This document shows, piece after piece, positions 1 to 6,237 of a stretch of 7,204 nt of DNA (within the stretch, counting starts at the first letter, position 1; each line of letters begins with the position of its first letter). The stretch covers positions 1 to 7,204 of the forward strand of contig JACZTQ010000162.1 in assembly GCA_022573605.1 (NCBI GenBank), in the 5' to 3' direction. Both the position numbers and the translations under genes were made by a program. The DNA comes from Pseudomonadota bacterium (lineage in GTDB: Bacteria > Pseudomonadota > Alphaproteobacteria > Rhodobacterales > Rhodobacteraceae). Below the pieces are notes generated by a model, which saw only the letters and a program-made list of their open reading frames with translations, searched no databases and was not told the DNA's origin.

Positions 1-91
1 GGCTGAGGCCGCGGCGCAGCTTGCCCCTTATGGCGCGGGCGCAGCAAGGCTGGCCGAGGCGGCGCGTTTCGTCGTCGAGCGGCGCTCTTGA
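1..91 (+). CDS. 3' end of a probable farnesyl/polyprenyl diphosphate synthase (partial)
   Basis: Only the last 29 codons are present. They are read from position 2 and end at TGA 89-91; the start lies outside the window. The tail reads ...LAPYGAGAARLAEAARF and then VVERRS. An alanine-rich amphipathic helix ending in [FY]-[VI]-[VI]-x-R is how the C-termini of IspA-type short-chain prenyl diphosphate synthases usually end; E. coli IspA ends in a comparable ALADYIIQRNK. If correct, the enzyme condenses isopentenyl diphosphate with allylic diphosphates in the cytoplasm for quinone, carotenoid or hopanoid synthesis. No catalytic DDxxD motif is visible, so the assignment rests on the tail alone. 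Codon use matches the rest of the window. It is separated from the next gene by about 156 bases and has no obvious functional tie to purine uptake. Confidence 0.5.
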   Translation, partial: AEAAAQLAPYGAGAARLAEAARFVVERRS

Positions 92-134
92 TCCGGCCCG
101 CACCTCCGGGGCGACACGGTGGCACGAAACCCGG

Positions 135-146
135 GGGAATATTCCC
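135..146. repeat. 12-bp perfect palindrome GGGAATATTCCC
   Basis: GGGAAT followed directly by ATTCCC gives a perfect dyad with no spacer, in the intergenic region 10 bases upstream of the TTGACA box. Its position suits an operator or activator site, but no known motif is recognised. A chance palindrome of this length in a 156-base gap is not impossible. Confidence 0.4.
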
Positions 147-155
147 GTCATTAAG

Positions 156-168
156 TTTGACAATCAAA
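156..168. promoter_or_regulatory. Inverted repeat TTTGA-N3-TCAAA over the -35 box (candidate operator)
   Basis: TTTGA (156-160) and TCAAA (164-168) are perfect 5-bp inverted arms around CAA. The TTGACA -35 hexamer (157-162) lies inside the repeat, so a bound protein would occlude or contact RNA polymerase here. A related inverted repeat made of the same half-sites, also on a putative -35, lies upstream of hiuH at 5810-5826. Both contain GACAAT on one strand. The shared arrangement is seen directly; common regulation is inference. Confidence 0.45.
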
Positions 169-190
169 GGGGGCTTGCCCACGCTTGGGC

Positions 191-214
191 GCATAAAACA
201 ATTGCATAAAACAA
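191..214. repeat. 11-bp direct repeat GCATAAAACAA, two copies, 13-base period
   Basis: Copies at 191-201 and 204-214 are identical and separated by TT. They lie between the putative -35 region and the Shine-Dalgarno stretch of the ABC operon, so they may carry a -10 element (TAAAAC), form an A-rich untranslated leader, or be tandem protein-binding sites. The function is unknown. Confidence 0.6.
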
Positions 215-229
215 CGGGGAAGGGACGCC

Positions 230-247
230 GGGAATGACTGGGCGGGA

Positions 248-257
<10 letters not shown>
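230..257 (+). repeat. 14-bp perfect tandem duplication spanning the start codon of the ATPase gene
   Basis: GGGAATGACTGGGC occurs twice in direct succession (230-243 and 244-257). Each copy contains an ATG (234 and 248). Because 14 is not a multiple of three, the two ATGs are in different frames. The upstream ATG reads MTGRE and stops at TGA 249-251, overlapping the downstream ATG (248-250) as ATGA. The good Shine-Dalgarno AAGGGA (220-225) is 8 bases from the upstream ATG but 22 from the real one. The main ORF may therefore be reached by termination and reinitiation, or by the weaker GGCGGG directly before it. Confidence 0.8.
234..251 (+). CDS. Five-codon upstream ORF (MTGRE) overlapping the ATPase start
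   Basis: ATG ACT GGG CGG GAA TGA is produced by the first copy of the 14-bp duplication and is preceded at optimal spacing by AAGGGA. It overlaps the ATPase start codon in the ATGA arrangement usual for translational coupling. It is too short to encode a functional peptide; any role would be as a translated leader setting the expression of the importer operon. That it is translated is inference from the Shine-Dalgarno spacing. Confidence 0.35.
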
Positions 258-1827
<1,570 letters not shown>

Positions 1828-1831
<4 letters not shown>

Positions 1832-2940
1832 TCGTCCTCGAACCGCGCCCGCAGCCCTCGCGCGCCCTGGCGTTGCTGTCGCCGGTGATCGCCATCGGGC
1901 TGACGCTGCTCGCCGGGGGCATCCTGATGGCGCTGATGGGCAAGCCGCCGCTGGAGGCGCTGCGGATCTATTTCTTCCAGCCCTTCGGGGAATTGTGGAT
2001 GTGGGCGACGCTGCCCGAGGGCGAGCGCGAGATGTGGCTCTACATCCCCTCGGAGGTGATCGTCAAGGCGATCCCGCTGGCGCTGATCGGGGCCGGGCTG
2101 GCGGTCTGTTTCCGGGCCAATGTGTGGAACATCGGCGCCGCCGGGCAGTACACCATGGGCGCCGTCATCGGCGGCTGGTTCGCGCTGAGCGCGCCGGCGG
2201 ACGCCAGCGGCCTCCTGCTGGCGCCCTATCTTGCCGCCGGCGTGCTCGGCGGCATGGCCTGGGCGGCGATTCCCGCCTTCCTGCGGGTGCGGTTCAACGC
2301 CAACGAAATCCTGGTCAGCCTGATGCTGACCTATGTCGCGGGGTATATTCTCGACTGGCTGGTGCGCGGCCCGTTCAAGGACCCAGCTGGTTTCGGCTTT
2401 CCGCAGTCGGAGGATTTCCAGGACGCTTTCATCATGCCGGTGCTGGTCGAGGGCACCCGGCTGCATCTCGGCGTGGTGCTGGCAATCGTCATCGCGGTGG
2501 CGCTGTGGGTGATGATGGGCCGCACCATGAAGGGCTTCGAGGTGCGGGTGATCGGCGCGGCGCCGCGCGCCGGGGCCTTCGCCGGCTTCTCGCGCAACCG
2601 CACGATCTGGTTCGTGCTGCTGCTGTCGGGCGGGCTGGCCGGGCTGGCCGGCGCGATCGAGGTCTCGGCCACGGTGCAGCAGTTGCAGCCGCAGATCTCG
2701 GCCGAATACGGTTTCGTCGCCATCATCGTCGCCTTCCTCGGGCGGCTCAACCCGCTCGGGGCGCTGCTCGGCGCGGTGATCCTGGCGATCAGCTATATCG
2801 GCGGCGAGAACGCCCAGATCCTGCTGAAGCTGCCGAAAGCGGTGACCGGCGTCTTCCAGGGCATGCTGCTGTTCTTCCTGCTCGGCTGCGACACCCTGAT
2901 CCGCTACCGGATCAGGGTGATGCGGCCGGCGAGGGGGTAG
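1828..2940 (+). CDS. ABC transporter inner-membrane permease 1 (BPD_transp_2, YufP-like)
   Basis: This is a polytopic inner-membrane subunit that forms the translocation path for purine bases or nucleosides together with the following permease. It has 370 residues, a usual length. Hydrophobic segments occur at roughly 14-36, 78-95, 107-120, 129-150, 160-178, 213-229, 259-277, 295-323 and 335-353. Family landmarks are NIGAAGQ (101-107), where relatives commonly have NIGAEGQ, NEILVSLMLTY (159-169), the glycine-rich GGLAGLAGA (268-276) and FLGRLNPLG (303-311). The start ATG 1828 overlaps the ATPase stop by four bases and has GGGGAGG (1814-1820) seven bases upstream. The first permease of these importers is the longer one, carrying an extra N-terminal helix and loop (residues 37-75 here). 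Substrate specificity cannot be read from this subunit. Confidence 0.92.
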
Positions 2941-2949
2941 GCGCGGAGC

Positions 2950-3921
2950 ATGGAAAATTTCATCATCCCGATGATCATCGCGGCGACGCCGCTGCTGCTG
3001 GCGGCGATCGGCGAGTTGGTCACGGAGCGCTCCGGCGTGCTGAACCTGGGCATCGAGGGCATGATGCTGATGGGGGCGGTGGTGGCCTTCGCGGTGGCCA
3101 ATGCCACCGGCTCGACCCCGCTGGCGATCCTCGCCGGGGCCGGGGCGGGAGCGGCGATGGCGCTGATTTTCTCGGTCATCGCGCTCAGCCTGCTGGCCAA
3201 CCAGCCGGCCACCGGGCTGGCCCTGACGATCTTCGGCATCGGCGCCTCGGGGCTGATCGGCCAGGGTTTCGTCGGCATCGCGCTGGAGCCGCTGTCGAAG
3301 CTGTCGATCCCTTACCTGTCGGACTCGACGGCGCTGGGGCGCATCCTGCTGAGCCACGACGCGATGGTCTACCTGGCGCTGGCGCTGGCCGCCGGGGTGG
3401 CCTGGTTCCTCTACAGCGCTCGGGGCGGACTGGCGCTGCGCGCGGTCGGTGACAATCATGAATCCGCCCATGCGCTGGGCTACAACGTGGTCGCCATCCG
3501 CTACCTGGCGACGCTGTTCGGTGGCGCCTGCGCGGGCCTGGGCGGGGCCTATCTGTCGGTGGTCGATACCCCGATGTGGGGCGAGAACATGACCGCCGGA
3601 CGGGGCTGGATCGCGCTGGCGCTGGTGGTGTTCGCGACCTGGCGGCCAGGAAGGCTGGTGGCGGGAGCGTATCTCTTTGCCGCCGTATCCATTCTGCCGT
3701 TTTATGCTCAGGCGGTGGATACATTCCTCTGCGGCCGCGCGCCGCTGCTCTGCTTCGGCGACTCGGAGGACAAGTTGTTGACGCTCCTGCCGTCTCAGTT
3801 TCTGGCCATGGCGCCCTATCTGGCGACAATCCTGGCGCTGGTGATCATCTCGCGCGATGTGAACTTGACGAAAGCCAACGCACCTGCCTGCATAGGCAGG
3901 CCATTCCGGGCCGAACGCTGA
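2950..3921 (+). CDS. ABC transporter inner-membrane permease 2 (BPD_transp_2, YufQ-like)
   Basis: This is the second transmembrane subunit of the same importer, 323 residues. The N-terminus carries the family hallmark RSGVLNLGIEGMM (27-39). LALRAVGDNHESAHALGYNV (161-180) is the cytoplasmic coupling region expected to contact the ATPase, followed by GGACAGLGGAYLSV (191-204) and GRGWIALALVVFATWRPG (217-234). Hydrophobic segments lie at about 5-20, 35-52, 57-82, 88-108, 138-154, 184-203, 218-230, 236-252 and 286-300. It begins nine bases after the upstream stop. GGAG (2945-2948) is only one base from the ATG, so GAGGGGG (2931-2937), inside the end of permease 1, is the likelier ribosome-binding site. 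The soluble tail (about 301-323) contains an RNA hairpin at 3883-3900. Confidence 0.92.
   Translation: MENFIIPMIIAATPLLLAAIGELVTERSGVLNLGIEGMMLMGAVVAFAVANATGSTPLAILAGAGAGAAMALIFSVIALSLLANQPATGLALTIFGIGASGLIGQGFVGIALEPLSKLSIPYLSDSTALGRILLSHDAMVYLALALAAGVAWFLYSARGGLALRAVGDNHESAHALGYNVVAIRYLATLFGGACAGLGGAYLSVVDTPMWGENMTAGRGWIALALVVFATWRPGRLVAGAYLFAAVSILPFYAQAVDTFLCGRAPLLCFGDSEDKLLTLLPSQFLAMAPYLATILALVIISRDVNLTKANAPACIGRPFRAER
3883..3900 (+). other. Stem-loop at the 3' end of permease 2, before the binding-protein gene
   Basis: CCTGCCT (3883-3889) and AGGCAGG (3894-3900) form a perfect 7-bp stem with a GCAT loop, inside the last codons of permease 2. No T tract follows, so it is not a standard terminator. 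In ABC importers the binding protein is usually needed in excess over the membrane subunits, and stem-loops at such boundaries can protect upstream or downstream mRNA from exonucleases. That role here is inference. Confidence 0.45.
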
Positions 3922-3967
3922 TGCGGCCCCCCAAACGACGTATCGGACTGAACAGGGAGAAACCGAA

Positions 3968-5026
3968 ATGATCCGTAAATTCGCCCTCGCGCTGGCCGGC
4001 CTGATGATGGCCACCGGCGCTTATGCCGCCGAACTGAAGGTCGGCTTCGTCTATGTCGGCCCGGTCGGCGATTTCGGCTGGACCTACCAGCACGACCAGG
4101 GCCGCCTCGCCGTGGAGGCCGAATTCGGCGACCGGGTCGAGACCACCTATGTCGAGAGCGTGCCCGAGGGGCCGGACGCCGAGCGGGTGATCCGCCAGCT
4201 CGCCGCCTCGGGCCACGGGCTGATCTTCACCACCTCGTTCGGCTACATGGACCCGACCCTGAAGATCGCCAAGATGTTCCCCAAGGTGAAGTTCGAGCAC
4301 GCCACCGGCTACCGGCGCGCCGACAACGTCTCGACCTATTCGGCCCGCTTCTACGAGGGCCGCCACGTCATCGGCCTGATCGCCGGGATGATGACCAAGA
4401 CCAACAAGATCGGCTACATCGCCTCGGTGCCGATCCCCGAGGTGGTGCGCGGCATCAACGCCGCCACCCTGGCGGCCCGCGCGGTCAACCCGGATGTCAC
4501 CATCCAGGTGATCTGGGTGAACTCGTGGTACGACCCCGGCAAGGAAGCCACTGCCGCCAAGGCGCTGATCGCTCAGGGCGCCGACATCATCATGCAGCAC
4601 ACCGACAGTCCGGCCGCCCTCCAGGCGGCCGAGATCGCCGGCGTGCTGGCCTTTGGCCAGGCCTCCAACATGATCAAGTTCGGACCCAATGCGCAGCTGA
4701 CCGCGATCATCGACGACTGGTCGCCCTACTACATCGCCCGCGTCCGGGCGGTTCTGGACGGCACCTGGACGAGCGAGGATAGCTGGAAGGGGCTCGCCGC
4801 CGGCGAGGTGGTGATGGCGCCCTACACCAACCTGCCGGACGACGTGGTGGCCACCGCCGAGAAGGCCGCGGCGGATGTCGCCTCGGGCGCCGTGCATCCC
4901 TTCACCGGCCCGATCAGGGACCGCGACGGGACCGAGCGCATCGCCGCCGGCGCGGTGGCCGATGACGGCATGATGCTGGGCATGGACTGGTTCGTCGAGG
5001 GGGTTCAGGGCGACCTGCCGAAGTGA
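3968..5026 (+). CDS. Periplasmic BMP-family substrate-binding protein, probably purine/nucleoside-binding
   Basis: This 352-residue protein captures the substrate in the periplasm for the importer. Residues 1-20 form a Sec signal peptide (MIRK, hydrophobic core, cleavage after AYA). There is no lipobox cysteine, so it should be soluble, unlike the lipoprotein BmpA/TmpC homologues of Gram-positives and spirochaetes. Family motifs follow: GPVGDFGWTYQHDQGR (31-46), FTTSFGYMDP (87-96), HATGY (111-115), NSWYDPGKEATAAK (185-198), QHTDSPA (210-216) and DWSPYY (250-255). The Shine-Dalgarno AGGGAGA (3954-3960) is seven bases from the ATG. It is the last gene of the operon, whereas many importers place the binding protein first. 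From memory, Brucella BMP proteins of this type are described as purine-binding. With hiuH and xdhA nearby, a purine base or nucleoside is the best guess; exact ligand unknown. Confidence 0.9.
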   Translation: MIRKFALALAGLMMATGAYAAELKVGFVYVGPVGDFGWTYQHDQGRLAVEAEFGDRVETTYVESVPEGPDAERVIRQLAASGHGLIFTTSFGYMDPTLKIAKMFPKVKFEHATGYRRADNVSTYSARFYEGRHVIGLIAGMMTKTNKIGYIASVPIPEVVRGINAATLAARAVNPDVTIQVIWVNSWYDPGKEATAAKALIAQGADIIMQHTDSPAALQAAEIAGVLAFGQASNMIKFGPNAQLTAIIDDWSPYYIARVRAVLDGTWTSEDSWKGLAAGEVVMAPYTNLPDDVVATAEKAAADVASGAVHPFTGPIRDRDGTERIAAGAVADDGMMLGMDWFVEGVQGDLPK

Positions 5027-5048
5027 GCCGCCTCCCGGCGCAAGGACG

Positions 5049-5075
5049 AGGCCCCGCCGGTAGGTGGGGCCTTTT
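5049..5075 (+). terminator. Intrinsic terminator of the ABC operon
   Basis: AGGCCCC (5049-5055) pairs with GGGGCCT (5066-5072). Up to three further pairs (G-U, C-G, C-G) bring the stem to about 10 bp with a GGTA loop. A run of TTTT (5072-5075) follows. It begins 22 bases after the binding-protein stop and ends 25 bases before the convergent toxin gene's stop codon. On the minus strand no T tract follows, so it should act mainly on plus-strand transcripts. Confidence 0.88.
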
Positions 5076-5100
5076 CCGCAGCTGCGCGCCGGACGGAGCG

Positions 5101-5418
5101 TCACCGGTCTCGCTCGACACTCCGCCCGATCCAGTCGGCCCCGCCATAGGTGATGCACAGGATCAGCACCCTCCGCGCCGCATCATCGACCTTGAAGCTG
5201 ATGACCGCCTTGCGGCCGGCGGGGATCGCACGGAGGTCCGGCGATATTTCATCGCGGATGCTGCCGATATGCGGTGTCTCGGCCAGGCGCCGGACGGTCT
5301 GTTCGATTTCCTGAAGCTTGGCCAGCGCGATCTCGGGTCCGGCGTAGCTGGCGATCAGCCTGACGATGATCCGCAGGTCATGCTCGACCAGCGGATGGCG
5401 CAGGATTTTGTAGCTCAC
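5101..5418 (-). CDS. parE: RelE/ParE-family type II toxin
   Basis: A 105-residue basic protein typical in length for the ParE/RelE toxin fold. N-terminal helices contain HPLVEHDLRIIVRLIASYAG (8-27), then a second helix AKLQEIEQTVRRLAETPHIG (33-52). The following beta-strands carry DLRAIPAGRKAVISFKVDD (61-79) and RRVLILCITYGGADW (82-96), the usual order of the family. ParE toxins poison DNA gyrase and RelE toxins cleave ribosome-bound mRNA; sequence alone does not say which applies, although the ParD-like partner favours ParE. It starts at GTG (5418-5416), whose GTGA overlaps the antitoxin TGA stop by four bases, so toxin synthesis is coupled to antitoxin translation. It reads convergently towards the ABC operon, and no terminator of its own is seen. 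The open frame is intact. Confidence 0.85.
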   Translation of the reverse strand: MSYKILRHPLVEHDLRIIVRLIASYAGPEIALAKLQEIEQTVRRLAETPHIGSIRDEISPDLRAIPAGRKAVISFKVDDAARRVLILCITYGGADWIGRSVERDR

Positions 5419-5690
5419 TCCCGGGTATCTTCGAGAAGATCGCGCCGGATGGCGTCGAACATGCCGTCCTGATCGAGGTCGATGAACTCATCGGCCGGGG
5501 TCCGCATGCGCCGCCGGATCTCACTCGCCATGGCGTTGAGCGCGAAATCGCGCTCCCGCTCATCCTCGATCATCCGCTCGACACCAGCGGCAACGACCCC
5601 GCTCAAGGAGGCAAACGCACCCTGGGCGACCTTCTCGGCAATGAAGCGGTGATGGCGGTCGGTGAAACTGAGCGAGGTCTTCACGGTCAT
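5415..5690 (-). CDS. parD: ParD-like ribbon-helix-helix antitoxin
   Basis: This 91-residue antitoxin should neutralise the adjacent toxin and autorepress the pair. The N-terminus MTVKTSLSFTDRHHRFIAEK resembles a ribbon-helix-helix DNA-binding domain: a beta-strand, helix 1, then FASLSGVVAAGVERMIEDER as helix 2. The acidic C-terminal half (DEFIDLDQDGMFDAIRRDL, then LEDTRE) is the part expected to wrap the toxin. The start is set at ATG 5690-5688 because GGAGG (minus strand, 5700-5696) lies five bases upstream. A longer frame from TTG at 5747 would begin inside the putative -35 hexamer and lacks such a site. The gene precedes and overlaps the toxin by four bases, as is normal for parDE operons. 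Confidence 0.86.
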   Translation of the reverse strand: MTVKTSLSFTDRHHRFIAEKVAQGAFASLSGVVAAGVERMIEDERERDFALNAMASEIRRRMRTPADEFIDLDQDGMFDAIRRDLLEDTRE

Positions 5691-5709
5691 TGGGGCCTCC
5701 GGCATACGG

Positions 5710-5747
5710 TAGGAATGAGTAGTACTGAAACTCCTATGCTCCGTCAA
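5710..5747 (-). promoter_or_regulatory. Promoter and candidate autoregulatory operator of the toxin-antitoxin operon
   Basis: On the minus strand TTGACG (5747-5742) is followed after exactly 17 bases by TACTAC (5724-5719), a plausible sigma-70 promoter with a good -35 and a modest -10. A start near 5712 would give a leader of about 20 bases before the antitoxin ATG. An inverted repeat with arms TAGGA (5710-5714) and TCCTA (5732-5736) brackets the -10 region, a suitable place for binding by a ribbon-helix-helix antitoxin. The promoter is a motif match; the operator is inference. Confidence 0.5.
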
Positions 5748-5882
5748 TGTTATGTCCGGGGGACCATCTCTGCGATACGCCTTGCCGAGCGCGAGGATTT
5801 CCGGTCTGATTCAAATTGTCTTTGAACGCACTTCCCCGATCGGTCGCTACACTCCTTCCGATCCGACCACAGGGAGACGCCG
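5748..5882. promoter_or_regulatory. Divergent intergenic region upstream of hiuH, with promoter-like elements
   Basis: This stretch separates the leftward toxin-antitoxin promoter from the rightward hiuH-xdhA operon. It holds an inverted repeat (5810-5826) and a -35-like TTGAAC (5822-5827). Possible -10s are CGCTAC (5845-5850, 17-base spacing, weak) or TACACT (5848-5853, better match but 20-base spacing). The hiuH Shine-Dalgarno AGGGAG (5871-5876) lies six bases before its ATG. I see no small gene or RNA gene here. Confidence 0.45.
5810..5826. promoter_or_regulatory. Inverted repeat TTCAAA-N5-TTTGAA upstream of hiuH (candidate operator)
   Basis: TTCAAA (5810-5815) and TTTGAA (5821-5826) are perfect 6-bp inverted arms with the spacer TTGTC. 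The right arm overlaps the -35-like TTGAAC. The minus strand contains GACAAT, the same core found in the inverted repeat upstream of the ABC operon. A purine-catabolism repressor of GntR, LysR or MarR type is a reasonable guess, but no regulator gene lies in the window. Confidence 0.5.
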
Positions 5883-6236
5883 ATGGGCCGCCTGACCACC
5901 CATGTTCTCGACACCGCCACCGGGCGCCCGGCAGCGGGCCTGCGGATCGAGTTGCACCGGCTCGAGGGGAGTGCGCGGGTAGCCATGGCGGAGGCCGTGA
6001 CCAATGCCGACGGGCGCTGCGACGGGCCGCTGCTGGAGGGCGATGCCCTGACCACCGGGGTCTACGAGCTGACCTTCCATGCCGGGGCCTATTTCGACGC
6101 GCTGGGGCTGGACCTGCCGGAGCCGAAATTCCTCGACACCGTGCCGATCCGGTTCGGCATCGCGGATGCGGGCCAGCACACCCATGTGCCGCTGCTGATC
6201 TCGCCGTTCGGTTGCTCGACCTATCGCGGAAGCTGA
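5883..6236 (+). CDS. hiuH: 5-hydroxyisourate hydrolase (transthyretin-like protein)
   Basis: HiuH hydrolyses 5-hydroxyisourate, the product of urate oxidase, to OHCU (2-oxo-4-hydroxy-4-carboxy-5-ureidoimidazoline) on the way to allantoin. The 117 residues match the compact family. LTTHVLDTATGRPAAGL (4-20) carries the conserved H7, TNADGRCDGPLL (40-51) the conserved R45, FLDTVPIRF (83-91) the core strand, HTHVPLLISPF (99-109) the histidine pair, and the protein ends in the diagnostic YRGS (114-117). Two small departures from the common pattern are visible: HTH where HYH is usual, and C111 where Y is usual before STYRGS. The key histidines, arginine and C-terminal tetrapeptide remain, so it should be active. 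No signal peptide is present, so it is probably cytoplasmic. The Shine-Dalgarno AGGGAG (5871-5876) supports the ATG. One base separates its stop from xdhA. Confidence 0.95.
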   Translation: MGRLTTHVLDTATGRPAAGLRIELHRLEGSARVAMAEAVTNADGRCDGPLLEGDALTTGVYELTFHAGAYFDALGLDLPEPKFLDTVPIRFGIADAGQHTHVPLLISPFGCSTYRGS

Positions 6237-6237
6237 G

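Larger units (their letters stand above)
92..247 (+). promoter_or_regulatory. Leader and probable promoter region of the purine ABC operon
   Basis: This gap is locally A/T-rich compared with its surroundings. It contains, in order, a 12-bp perfect palindrome (135-146), a consensus -35 hexamer TTGACA (157-162) embedded in an inverted repeat (156-168), two copies of an 11-bp A-rich repeat (191-214), a purine-rich Shine-Dalgarno stretch GGGGAAGGGA (216-225) and a 14-bp tandem duplication (230-257). No good -10 lies 16-18 bases after TTGACA (CACGCT at 180-185 is poor). A looser pairing, TTGGGC 185-190 with TAAAAC 207-212, is also possible. The lack of a good -10 would fit a regulated promoter, but the exact start point cannot be fixed by eye. 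I see no tRNA and recognise no riboswitch here. Confidence 0.5.

Noticed and set aside
3865..3896. Internal promoter for the binding-protein gene (TTGACG with CTGCAT or CATAGG as -10)
   Set aside because: The -35 is good, but the hexamer at 17-base spacing is poor and the better match needs about 20 bases, so it is kept only as a possibility in a finding.
3845..5158. Minus-strand frame antisense to the binding protein
   Set aside because: Repetitive His/Gly/Asp/Arg composition without a domain; it would cross the operon terminator and is opposite a clear BMP protein.
5691..5747. Longer antitoxin starting at TTG 5747 (19 extra residues)
   Set aside because: That start lies within the putative -35 hexamer and has no good ribosome-binding site, while ATG 5690 has GGAGG at five bases and begins exactly at the ribbon-helix-helix strand.
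5751..5767. Imperfect dyad ATGTCC...GGACCAT beside the toxin-antitoxin promoter
   Set aside because: Pairing needs a bulge and the central G run breaks symmetry; not convincing as an operator or hairpin.
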